A stretch of 64,000 nt of DNA from Lichenicoccus sp965213775 (lineage in GTDB: Bacteria > Pseudomonadota > Alphaproteobacteria > Acetobacterales > Acetobacteraceae). This document shows, piece after piece, positions 25,063 through 33,247 of the stretch; the stretch's first letter is position 1; each line of letters begins with the position of its first letter. The stretch covers positions 726,503 to 790,502 of the forward strand of contig CBDCAC010000005.1 of assembly GCA_965213775.1 (NCBI GenBank), in the 5' to 3' direction. The notes under the pieces were generated by a model, which made no database searches, was not told the DNA's origin, and saw nothing but the letters and a program-made list of their open reading frames with translations. The translations under genes were made by a program, and so were the position numbers.

Positions 25063-27042
25063 TTAGTTGCTGGAGGCGGGCACCTTGCCGCCGGCGGAGA
25101 GCTGCTTGGCGATGAAGGCGCTGGGGGTGAGGCCGGCCGCGGCGGCCGCCTGGTCGATCTGCGCCACTGCGTCTGGGCTGAGCGAGGTGTCGACCAGCAC
25201 CTTGGAGACGTCCGCCGGGCTGGTGCGGGCATATTGCTGCCCCGCCTGGTCGGAAAAGGCGATCAGGGCGCTGCGCTGCTGCGCCCGGGTGAGGTCGGTG
25301 CGGTTGGCGACCACGGGGCAGTAGGCGGCGTTGAGCGCGGTCACCACGTCGCCGCTGGCGGCCTCGGGGTTGTCCTTCTTAACCAGCGCGATCACCGCGG
25401 CGATGCCGTTCTGCAGGTTGCTGCGGTCCGCACCGGCGAGACGCGCGACCTCCTGCTCGGTGGCGAGCGAGCCCGGCACGGTGCCCTCGCCGATCTTGGG
25501 GCAGCCGAAGTCGCGCGCCGCGATGCTGCCGCCGATGCCGACCGGGGCGGTGCCGCGCAGGCCGTGCACCATCGCCGCGGTGGCGTTGGCCGGCGCACCG
25601 TTGTTCCAGGCGGTGCGTATGTAGTTGGCGGCGTCGGCGATGTCCTGGTCGCTCAGCGCGCCGCCGAAGCGCGGCATCGCGCCGTACTTGCCCTGGCCCT
25701 CCAGCCCGGCGAGCAGCGGCGTGATCGCGTCGGTCGGATCGTAGGCGCGCACCGCCTCGTTCTCGGCGAGGTTGGGGATTGCGCCGGCAGCGCCGTTGCC
25801 GTTGTCCTGATGGCATTGCGAGCAGTTGGTCGCGTATATCGCCATGCCGCGATGGATCGAGGCCTGGGCGAGCTTCTGCGACGCCGGCGCCGGCGGCCGG
25901 TTCGCCCGCGGCGGCGTGCCCTTGAGGTAAACGGCGATGGCGTGCACGTCGTCGTCGGTCATTTTGGCCATGCTCTCGTGCACGACCTCGATCATCGGCC
26001 CGAACACGACGCCCTTGCGGATCGCGCCGGTCTTGAGGAAGGTGACGATCTCGTTCTCGCTCCAGCCGCCGATGCCCCAGCGGGCATCCGAGGAGATGTT
26101 GGGCGCCAGGAACGAATCGACCTGTCCGCCGGCGAGGCTGCTGCCGTTGATCACGCCGCCGAGCGCGTTGCGCGGCGAATGGCACTCGCCGCAATGCCCC
26201 GGGCCCTGCACCAGGTAGGCGCCTCGGTTCCACTGGTCGGACTTCGACGCGTCCGCCTGGTAGGTGCTGGCCCGGAAGAACAGCATGCGCCAGCCGAGCA
26301 GGCTGAGGCGGATGTTGAACGGGAAGTTCAGCGACACCGCGAGACGCGGCGCGTGCACCGGCGTCAGCGACTTCAGGTAGGCGAACAGCGCGTCCACGTC
26401 GGGCCGCGGCATCTTGGTGTACGAGGTGAAGGTCATGGTCGGGTAGATGTACTGGTGCCCCGGACCGATGCCGTTATGGATCACGCCGTAGAACTGGTCT
26501 GCACTCCACGCGCCGATGCCGGTCTGCTTGTCGGGCGTGATGTTCGGGGTGGCCATCTGGCCGAACGGCGTGTTCAGGATCAGCCCGCCGGCGAAGGCGG
26601 TGCCGCCGACCGACATGTGGCAGGGCGCGCAGTCCGAGGCGATCGCGATGTAGCGCCCCTTGTCCACCAGCGCGACCTGCGAGGCGTCCAGCGGCGCCGG
26701 CGCCGCCGCGTGCTGCGCCGGAGCAGCGGCGTGCGGATCCGGCTGCGAGCCAGCCTGCGGGTTCGGCGGCGGCTTGGCCACCGGAGCCGGCCCGGGCGCC
26801 GGCTGCGCCGCCGGATGCGCCGCCGCGTCGGCCGCACTGGCATTGCCGTGCGCCGCGTCCGCACCCGGCTTGGGCTTGAACTGGTCGCCGGCCTGGGAGG
26901 GATCGGTGGTGACCGTCCGGCCCTGGCTCGGGCTCTGGGCGAACGCCGAACCGCCCGCGCCCGCGGCGAGCCCCGAGATCAGCAACGACAGCGTCGCAGC
27001 GCGCCCGATCGGTACGATCACACGGCGCAGGCATGCAGGCAT
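25063..27042 (-). CDS. Triheme cytochrome c (alcohol/aldehyde dehydrogenase subunit type) with extra C-terminal domain
   Basis: 659 aa, exported (hydrophobic segment about 14-35, cleavage near AFAQ). A Pro/Ala-rich linker (about 60-120) leads to three c-type heme motifs: CAPCH (138-142), CGECH (283-287) and CSQCH (406-410), the layout of the cytochrome subunit that carries electrons from membrane-bound dehydrogenases to ubiquinone in acetic acid bacteria. Residues from about 490 on form an additional domain of some 170 residues not usual in those subunits. ATG at 27042 follows GGGAG. No dehydrogenase subunit is adjacent, so the electron donor is unknown. Confidence 0.88.
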   Translation of the reverse strand: MPACLRRVIVPIGRAATLSLLISGLAAGAGGSAFAQSPSQGRTVTTDPSQAGDQFKPKPGADAAHGNASAADAAAHPAAQPAPGPAPVAKPPPNPQAGSQPDPHAAAPAQHAAAPAPLDASQVALVDKGRYIAIASDCAPCHMSVGGTAFAGGLILNTPFGQMATPNITPDKQTGIGAWSADQFYGVIHNGIGPGHQYIYPTMTFTSYTKMPRPDVDALFAYLKSLTPVHAPRLAVSLNFPFNIRLSLLGWRMLFFRASTYQADASKSDQWNRGAYLVQGPGHCGECHSPRNALGGVINGSSLAGGQVDSFLAPNISSDARWGIGGWSENEIVTFLKTGAIRKGVVFGPMIEVVHESMAKMTDDDVHAIAVYLKGTPPRANRPPAPASQKLAQASIHRGMAIYATNCSQCHQDNGNGAAGAIPNLAENEAVRAYDPTDAITPLLAGLEGQGKYGAMPRFGGALSDQDIADAANYIRTAWNNGAPANATAAMVHGLRGTAPVGIGGSIAARDFGCPKIGEGTVPGSLATEQEVARLAGADRSNLQNGIAAVIALVKKDNPEAASGDVVTALNAAYCPVVANRTDLTRAQQRSALIAFSDQAGQQYARTSPADVSKVLVDTSLSPDAVAQIDQAAAAAGLTPSAFIAKQLSAGGKVPASSN

Positions 27043-27201
27043 CCAGAACTCCCAACCAACCCGGCGCCGGCGACGCCGAGATCGCGCGCGCCGGCGCGGA
27101 ACCGACATCGGTAAATTGCCACGGATCGGTCGCTGCGGCTACGTGCTGCGCGGCCAGCCGCGATCACGCCGTGCTGAACCGTCGAGCGCCCTGTGCTAGG
27201 C

Positions 27202-27217
27202 TTCAAGAGTGCTTGAA
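27202..27217. promoter_or_regulatory. Inverted repeat upstream of the antiporter gene
   Basis: TTCAAG-AGTG-CTTGAA, a 6-bp perfect dyad with a 4-nt spacer, 25 bp before the antiporter start codon, in the 199-bp gap separating it from the divergent cytochrome gene. Could be an operator; no regulator is identified, and no convincing -35/-10 pair was seen around it. Confidence 0.3.
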
Positions 27218-27241
27218 ATCAACATCTTGGGATAGCACGGC

Positions 27242-29782
27242 ATGGGCATGAGCGGTCTTCCTGCGATCCTGCTCGCGATCGCCGTGCTGCTGGTGGTGGT
27301 CAGCGCGGTGCCGCCGCTGGCGCAGCGCCTGCACCTGCCGGAGACGGTGCTGCTGGCGATGGTGGGCATCCTGATCGGCGGCACCGCCGACCTGCTGCTG
27401 CGCAGCACGGTGACCGACCTGTTCGATGGCGCCGCCCGGACGCTGCTGGACTTCCCCATCGACGGCGCCGCGTTCCTGCTGATCTTCCTGCCGATCCTGG
27501 TGTTCCAGGGCGCGCTCTCGATCGACGTGCGCCGGCTGTCGCACGACGGCGCCACCGTGCTGCTGCTCGCCGTGGTCGCGGTGCTGGTCAGCACGGCGGC
27601 GATCGGGCTCGCGCTGTACCCGTTCGCCGCGATGAGCCTGGAGGTCTGCCTGCTGCTCGGCGCCATCGTCGCCAACACCGATCCCAGCGCGGTGGTCGGG
27701 ATCTTCCGCGAGATCGGCGCCGCCACCCGGCTGACCCGGCTGGTCGAGGGCGAGGCGCTGCTGAACGACGCCGCCGCGATCTCGATCTTCGGGGTGCTGC
27801 TGACGGCGGTCACCGCCGGCCAGCCGGTGCAGTTCGGGCATGCCCTGCTCGGGCTGATCGCCTCGTTCGTGGCCGCGATGCTGGTCGGCGCCCTGCTCGG
27901 CCGGCTGACCCTGTGGATGATCACCGCCTTCGGCGGCACGCCCGCCGGCGAGGTCACGCTGACCCTGGCGCTGCCCTACATCGCCTACATCGTCTGCGAG
28001 GACGGGCTGCACTGCTCGGGCGTGGTGGCGACGGCGGCGGCCGGGCTCACCTTCTCGCTGTACGGCCCCTCGACGCTGCGGCCGCAGACCTGGCGCTTCC
28101 TGATCGAGCTGTGGGAGCAGCTGGTGTTCTGGGCCGGCTCGCTGGTGTTCGTGCTGGCCTCGATGCTGGTGCCGCGGCTGCTGGCGGGTGCCAGCTGGTG
28201 GGACGGGGCGCTGATCGCCATCGCGCTCGCCGCCGGCATGGCGGCGCGCGCCGCCGTCGTGTTCGGCCTGCTGCCGCTGCTGGCGCTGACCAAGTTGTCG
28301 CCGCCGGTGCCGCTGCCGTTCAAGGTGACGATGGTCTGGGGCGGCCTGCGCGGCGCGATCACCCTGGCCCTGGCGCTGGCGGTGACCGAGAACCCGCGGG
28401 TCCCGGTGCCGGTCGCGCACTTCATCGGCATCCTGGTCACCGGCTTCGTGCTGATCACGCTGGTCACCTGCGGCACCACCCTGCGCTCGCTGGTGGTGTT
28501 CTTCCGCCTCGACCGGCTGCCGCCGATCGACGAGGCGCTGCGCCATCAGGTGCTCGGCCTCGGCCTCGGCGAGGTGCGCGACCGCACGCGGCGGATGGCC
28601 GGCGAGTTCGGCTTCTCCGGCCAGACCACCGGCCACGTGCTGGAGGTGCTGGACCGGCGCATCGCCGAGGAGCGAGAGGCCAATAATTTCGACACCGCCC
28701 TGGGCGACCGCCAGCGGGTGACGCTGGCGCTGATCACCATCGCCAACCAGGAGCGCTCGATCCTGCTCGACCTGTTCCGCATACGCGGCATCTCGCGCGG
28801 GGTGATGGAGGTGCTGCTGCGCACCGCCGACGCGATGATCGACGGCGCCCGGCTGGAGGGCCGGTTCGGCTACGTGCGCGCGGTGCGACGCCGGCTGCGG
28901 CCCTCGCTGGGGTTCAGGCTGGCGCAGTGGGCGCATCGCGTGCTCCGCTTCGACCAGCCGCTGATGCTGTGCATGATGCAGCGCTTCGAGCGGCTGATGG
29001 TCCAGCACCTGGTGTCGCTCTCGCTGACCCGCTTCATGCGCAAGCGGGTCGAGCCCACGCTCGGCATCCGGGTGGCCGAGATCGTCTCGGAGGTGCTGCA
29101 GCGCCGGCGCCGGCTGCTGCAGGACGCCGTCGACACCATGCGGCTGCACTACCAGGGCTACTCCGAGGCGCTGGAGAGCCGGGTGCTGCGGCAGGTGGCG
29201 CTGCGCCTGGAGGGCGAGGAGCACGACAAGCTGCTCGCGGAGTCGCTGATCAGCGAGGAGCTGCACCGCGAGCTGCATCGCGGCGTCGAGCAGCGCCGGC
29301 GGCGGCTCGACCAGCGGCTCAAGTTCAACCTCAAGAGCGGCATAGAGAGCCGGATCAAGGGCCTGCCGGCGCTGCGCGGTGTGCCGGAGGCGGTGATGCA
29401 CGACCTGGCGATGACGCTCTCGATCCGCTTCATCGCCCCCGGCGAGACGCTCTACCGGCGCGGCGCGCGGGTGCGGCTGGTCTACTTCATCAGCGCCGGC
29501 GTGCTGGAGTCCCACGTCGCCGAGCACGATATCCGCTATGCCGAGGGCGACCTGGTCGGCGCCGAGGAGGTGCTGCGCGGCAGCCGCCCGGTCGCCACCG
29601 TGCGCGCGCTGCGCTACGGCTACCTGCTGGTGATCGGCGCGAGACAGTTCGAGCGCCTGGCGGAAGACTATCCGGTGGTGCGCGACAACGTCGAGCGCAT
29701 CGGGCGCGCGCGCGGCGCGCGCTCCGAGGTGCCGCTGCTGCCGCCACCGGCGCGGCCCGCGGGCGGGGTCATGCCGGCCTGA
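27242..29782 (+). CDS. CPA1-type cation:proton antiporter with cyclic-nucleotide-binding-like domain
   Basis: 846 aa inner-membrane Na+/H+ exchanger. About 12 hydrophobic segments fill residues 5-410; the transport core shows GAIVANTDPSAVVGIFRE and the family ND-type site GEALLNDAAAI, plus VWGGLRGAITLALAL. A long charged cytoplasmic region (about 420-710) follows, and residues 720-830 resemble a cNMP-binding/Crp fold (FIAPGETLYRRGARVRLVYFISAGVLE). The architecture matches plant SOS1 and sperm-type exchangers. Its 3' end overlaps the convergent AEC gene by 14 bp. Regulation by nucleotide binding is inferred from fold only. Confidence 0.9.
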   Translation: MGMSGLPAILLAIAVLLVVVSAVPPLAQRLHLPETVLLAMVGILIGGTADLLLRSTVTDLFDGAARTLLDFPIDGAAFLLIFLPILVFQGALSIDVRRLSHDGATVLLLAVVAVLVSTAAIGLALYPFAAMSLEVCLLLGAIVANTDPSAVVGIFREIGAATRLTRLVEGEALLNDAAAISIFGVLLTAVTAGQPVQFGHALLGLIASFVAAMLVGALLGRLTLWMITAFGGTPAGEVTLTLALPYIAYIVCEDGLHCSGVVATAAAGLTFSLYGPSTLRPQTWRFLIELWEQLVFWAGSLVFVLASMLVPRLLAGASWWDGALIAIALAAGMAARAAVVFGLLPLLALTKLSPPVPLPFKVTMVWGGLRGAITLALALAVTENPRVPVPVAHFIGILVTGFVLITLVTCGTTLRSLVVFFRLDRLPPIDEALRHQVLGLGLGEVRDRTRRMAGEFGFSGQTTGHVLEVLDRRIAEEREANNFDTALGDRQRVTLALITIANQERSILLDLFRIRGISRGVMEVLLRTADAMIDGARLEGRFGYVRAVRRRLRPSLGFRLAQWAHRVLRFDQPLMLCMMQRFERLMVQHLVSLSLTRFMRKRVEPTLGIRVAEIVSEVLQRRRRLLQDAVDTMRLHYQGYSEALESRVLRQVALRLEGEEHDKLLAESLISEELHRELHRGVEQRRRRLDQRLKFNLKSGIESRIKGLPALRGVPEAVMHDLAMTLSIRFIAPGETLYRRGARVRLVYFISAGVLESHVAEHDIRYAEGDLVGAEEVLRGSRPVATVRALRYGYLLVIGARQFERLAEDYPVVRDNVERIGRARGARSEVPLLPPPARPAGGVMPA

Positions 29783-30716
29783 GCCACGCCACCAGAAGGG
29801 TGATGCTGAGCAGCGACAGCACCGTCGAGGCCAGGATCGCCGCGGAGATGCCGGCCGCCTCGCGGTCGTACAGCTTGGCCAGCATGAACGGGCCGGTGCC
29901 GGTCGGCAGCGCGCTGATCAGGATCGCACTCGCCGCCCACACCGGCGGCAGGGCGGTGACGCGCCAAACGATCAGGCCGGTCAGGGCGGGCTGCAGCAGC
30001 AGTTTGATCACCACCTGGCGCGCCACCCCGGCGACACCCGCGGCCGGCTCGTGCGCCTCCCGCCGGCGCGACAGGAACAGCCCGATGGTGACCAGCGCGC
30101 AGGGGCTGGCGGCGTCGCCCAGCAGGGTCGCGAAGTGCCGCAGCGGCGCCGGCAGCGCGTACCCGCTGAGGTCCAGCGCGAAGCCCGCCAGCGGCGCCAG
30201 CAGCAGCGGATTGCCGAGCAGGGCGCGGCCGGTGCGCAGCAGGGTGCGCAGCAGGTCGGGGGAGGATTGCAGGTCGAACTCGATCAGGGCGAGGGCGACC
30301 GCGAACAGCAGGCTGATGGTCAGCAGGCTCGACATCAGCGCCGGCTGCAGCCCGGGATCGCCGAACACGGCGAGGCAGAGCGGGATGCCCATGAAGCCCG
30401 TGTTGGCGTAGCCGCCGCCCAGTCCCGCGATCGCGCAGTCGGCGATGCCGTACCCGGCCAGCCGCTCCAGGGTGAACGAGAGGAAGAAGCAGGCGAACAT
30501 CGCCGCACTGAACGCGTACAGGAAGGCCGGCGGCCCGGCGCTGGCGCGGGTGACGTGCGCGGCCCCCAGGAACAGCAGGGCGGGCAGCGCGAGCGTGACC
30601 ACGAAGCGGTTCAGCACGTCGGTGGCGCCCTCGCCGAGGCTGCCGCGCCGGCCGCAGACGTAGCCCGCGAGGATCAGGGCGAACACCGGCAGCACCGCGG
30701 CGAGCACGCTGGCCAT
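29769..30716 (-). CDS. AEC-family transporter (auxin efflux carrier type)
   Basis: Ten-helix membrane transporter of the AEC family, 315 aa, which exports or exchanges organic anions such as malonate or malate in characterised members. Hydrophobic throughout, with GLGGGYANTGFMGIPLCLAVFG, the central AEC signature, and SALPTGTGPFMLAKLYDREA near the end. ATG at 30716 overlaps the lpxB stop by 1 bp (TGATG). Substrate unknown; the coupling with lpxB is probably positional. Confidence 0.9.
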   Translation of the reverse strand: MASVLAAVLPVFALILAGYVCGRRGSLGEGATDVLNRFVVTLALPALLFLGAAHVTRASAGPPAFLYAFSAAMFACFFLSFTLERLAGYGIADCAIAGLGGGYANTGFMGIPLCLAVFGDPGLQPALMSSLLTISLLFAVALALIEFDLQSSPDLLRTLLRTGRALLGNPLLLAPLAGFALDLSGYALPAPLRHFATLLGDAASPCALVTIGLFLSRRREAHEPAAGVAGVARQVVIKLLLQPALTGLIVWRVTALPPVWAASAILISALPTGTGPFMLAKLYDREAAGISAAILASTVLSLLSITLLVAWLRPA

Positions 30717-31936
30717 CAGGGCAGCACCCCGGCCGAGGCGGCGTCGAGCAGTGCCAGCAGCTCGCGCGCCGCCGCCTCCGCCGGGGAACCCTGCGGCGCT
30801 CGCAGCGAGGCCAGCACCGCCGCGAAGCCTCGCCGCTGCGCGTCGGCGGCCTCGGGATCGGTGAGCAGGCGCATGAGCGTGGCCGCGAGCCGCTGCGGCC
30901 GGCAATCCCGCTGCAGCAGCTCCGGCACCAGGAGGCGACCGGCGAGCAGGTTGACCATCGCCACGTGCGGGACGCGGATCAGCCGGCGCGCGATCGCGGC
31001 CGTGATCGGGTTCACCCGGTAGGTCACCGCCATCGGCACGCCGGCCAGCGCGAGCTCCAGCGTCGAGGTGCCGGACTTGGTCAGGGCGGCGCCGCTGGCG
31101 GCGAAGGCGTCGTGCTTGTCATCCGCCTCGGTGACCAGGACCGGCCGCAGCGGCCAGGCTCGCGCGGCGCGGCGCACCATCGCCGCCGCCACCGGGGACG
31201 CCGCGACCACGGGCACCAGGTCGGGCAGCTCGCGCGCCAGCAGCGCCAGCGTGCGGCCGAACACCGGCAGCAGCCTCGGCACCTCGCTGCGCCGGCTGCC
31301 GGGCATCAGCATGACGATCGGGCGCTCGGCGGCCAGCCGGTGGCGGGCGCGGAAGCGTGCGGCGTCGCCGCCATCGGCGCCCGACTGCAGAACCGGATGA
31401 CCGGTGAAGCGGGCCTCCAGGCCGTGTCGCAGGAAGAAGGCGGGCTCGAACGGCAGCAGGCAGAGCAGACGCTCCCACAGGCCGGGGAACTCGCGCACCC
31501 GATGCTCGCGCCAGGCCCAGACCTGGGGGGCGACATAGTGCACGCGCGGGATGCCGAGCGGGGCGATCCGGCGCAGCAGGCGCAGGGTGAAGCCGGGGCT
31601 GTCGATGGTGACCACCAGCGACGGGCGCAGGCGCGCGACCTCGGCGGCGGCCTGATCCAGCCTGCGGGCCAGGGCGCGCAGCCGCGGCAGCACCTCCAGC
31701 AGGCCCATCACCGCGAGCTCCTGCATCGGGAACAGGCTGCGCAGGCCCTGCTCGGCCATGCGGGCGCCGCCGATGCCTTGGAACTCCAGGCCGGGACGCA
31801 GCGCCGACAGCGCCTGCATCAGGCGCGCGCCCAGCACGTCGCCGCTGGCCTCGCCGGCGACCAGGAAGATGAGGCCAGGGCGCTGCCCCGGACCCGCCGG
31901 GGCCTGAGGCCCCGGACCCCCGGTATGCTCGGGCAC
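30716..31936 (-). CDS. lpxB: Lipid-A-disaccharide synthase
   Basis: Glycosyltransferase forming the lipid A disaccharide from UDP-diacyl-GlcN and lipid X, at the inner membrane; 406 aa. Core motifs: FLVAGEASGDVLGARLM, VTIDSPGFTLRLLRR, HYVAPQVWAWREHR, MLMPGSRRSEVPR and SGTSTLELALAGVPMAVTYR. The first 21 residues, including GGPGPQAPAGPGQRPG, are encoded by a dispersed repeat (see 31871), so the true N-terminus is effectively repeat-derived. GTG at 31936 is 2 nt past the hisI stop. No internal start between the repeat and FLVAGE is apparent. Confidence 0.95.
   Translation of the reverse strand: MPEHTGGPGPQAPAGPGQRPGLIFLVAGEASGDVLGARLMQALSALRPGLEFQGIGGARMAEQGLRSLFPMQELAVMGLLEVLPRLRALARRLDQAAAEVARLRPSLVVTIDSPGFTLRLLRRIAPLGIPRVHYVAPQVWAWREHRVREFPGLWERLLCLLPFEPAFFLRHGLEARFTGHPVLQSGADGGDAARFRARHRLAAERPIVMLMPGSRRSEVPRLLPVFGRTLALLARELPDLVPVVAASPVAAAMVRRAARAWPLRPVLVTEADDKHDAFAASGAALTKSGTSTLELALAGVPMAVTYRVNPITAAIARRLIRVPHVAMVNLLAGRLLVPELLQRDCRPQRLAATLMRLLTDPEAADAQRRGFAAVLASLRAPQGSPAEAAARELLALLDAASAGVLP
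31871..31923. repeat. Dispersed repeat, copy H, inside the lpxB 5' coding end
   Basis: Read on the minus strand it matches copy I almost base for base: GGGGTCCGGGGCC, a short loop, GGCCCC(G)GCGGGTC, then a GGGC...GCCC hairpin. It is read through in frame as the start of LpxB. The family's half-element structure makes this a recognisable insertion rather than chance GC-richness. Confidence 0.65.
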
Positions 31937-31937
31937 C

Positions 31938-32318
31938 TCAGGGGGGGCCGTAGAGGGTTCCGGGGGGGATCAGGGGGGGAGTGAGCTCGGTCAGGCCGTC
32001 GGCGGCGATCTCCTGGAAGAAGCAGCTGCGCCGGCCGGTGTGGCAGGCCACGCCGTGCTGGTCGACCAGCAGCAGCACCGCGTCGCCGTCGCAGTCCAGC
32101 CGTACCGACAGCACGTGCTGGGTCTGTCCGGAGATCTCTCCCTTGCGCCACAGCCGGCGCCGCGAGCGGCTCCAGTAGCAGGCGCGGCCGGTGCGCAAAG
32201 TCTCCTCCAGCGCCTCGCGGTTCATCCAGGCCAGCATCAGCACCTCGCCGGTGTCGTGCTGCTGCGCCACCGCGGCCACCAGGCCGTCCCGGTCGAACGC
32301 CAACGCGTCGAGGATCAC
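31938..32318 (-). CDS. hisI: Phosphoribosyl-AMP cyclohydrolase
   Basis: Third step of histidine biosynthesis, opening the adenine ring of PR-AMP; cytosolic, zinc and magnesium dependent; 126 aa. The signatures SRSRRRLWRKGEISGQTQ, DCDGDAVLLLV and ACHTGRRSCFF carry the metal-binding Asp/Cys residues. GTG at 32318 overlaps the ygfZ stop (GTGA). The 3' end encodes a proline-rich tail (PPLIPPGTLYGPP) through three runs of seven G in the + strand, unusual for such a conserved gene. Other his genes are not in the window. Confidence 0.93.
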   Translation of the reverse strand: MILDALAFDRDGLVAAVAQQHDTGEVLMLAWMNREALEETLRTGRACYWSRSRRRLWRKGEISGQTQHVLSVRLDCDGDAVLLLVDQHGVACHTGRRSCFFQEIAADGLTELTPPLIPPGTLYGPP

Positions 32319-33124
32319 GCGTCGGGCGCCGGGAGGCGCATCCAGCCGGGGACGCGCGCTCGCAGCGTGCCGTCCAGGCCTGCGCGCAGATGCTCCAGGC
32401 GCAGCAGCGCGATGCCGTGGAAGTCGCGCGAGGAGCGCATGGTGCCGACCTCGATCCCGTCGCGGGTCAGCGCGGTTCCCGGCGGCGGCAGCGCGGCCTG
32501 GGCGCTGACCGGCACCAGCCGGCGCTTGAGCAGGCCGCGATAGCGGGTGCGCGCGGTGAGCTCCTGGCCCATGTAGCAGCCCTTGCTCCAGGAGATGCCG
32601 CCCAGCTCGTCGAACCCGGCCTCCAGCAGCACCGTCTTCTCGCTCTCGCAGTCGCGCGAGCCGTCCGGCAGCCCGAGCAGCAGCCGGTGCCGGTCCCAGT
32701 CGACGTCGTCCGCCTCGCAGGCGAGCGGGCCTGCCGAGAGGACGCGCCAGCCGGCTTCCGGCAGCCGCGGATCCGGCGCGATCACGCTGCCGGCCTCGTG
32801 CTGCGGCTCTCCGTCCCAGGCGACGTGCACGTGCAGCGTAGTCGGCGCCAGCTCGACCCTGGAGCGCAGCCGGAAGCGAGACAGGCGCTGGATCAGCATC
32901 TCCGCCTGCTGGCGCTCGCAGTCGAGCAGCAGCCGCTCGCCGTCGCTCAGCACGAAGAAATCGGCGAGCCACTTGCCCTGCGGGGTCAGCAGGGCGGCCC
33001 ACACCGCCCGCCCCGGCACCGCGAGCGCCACGTCGTTGGACACCAGCCCCTGGAGGAACGGCACGCGGTCGGGACCGCCGAGTGCGATCGCCGCGCGATC
33101 GGCAAGCAGTGCGAGCTTGAGCAT
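32315..33124 (-). CDS. ygfZ: YgfZ/GcvT-fold folate-binding protein
   Basis: Tetrahydrofolate-binding protein assisting iron-sulfur cluster assembly/repair, 269 aa. The family motif KGCYMGQELTAR (Cys needed for function) is intact, and GLVSNDV plus GPLACEADDVDW fit the GcvT fold. ATG at 33124 follows no strong ribosome site. It begins the ygfZ-hisI-lpxB-AEC run, in which every gene overlaps or nearly touches the next. The 123-bp gap upstream is shared with the divergent glycosyltransferase. Confidence 0.93.
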   Translation of the reverse strand: MLKLALLADRAAIALGGPDRVPFLQGLVSNDVALAVPGRAVWAALLTPQGKWLADFFVLSDGERLLLDCERQQAEMLIQRLSRFRLRSRVELAPTTLHVHVAWDGEPQHEAGSVIAPDPRLPEAGWRVLSAGPLACEADDVDWDRHRLLLGLPDGSRDCESEKTVLLEAGFDELGGISWSKGCYMGQELTARTRYRGLLKRRLVPVSAQAALPPPGTALTRDGIEVGTMRSSRDFHGIALLRLEHLRAGLDGTLRARVPGWMRLPAPDA

Positions 33125-33247
33125 GCGCCGAACTTGGCGTTTGCGCACCGGCGGAGCAAGAGAGGCCGGGAGCGAGACCAGGGGAGGGATGTCCATGCGA
33201 CCGCGTGCTGGATACTGCACCGCCGCGACGCGGCCGGCAGCGGTCCG

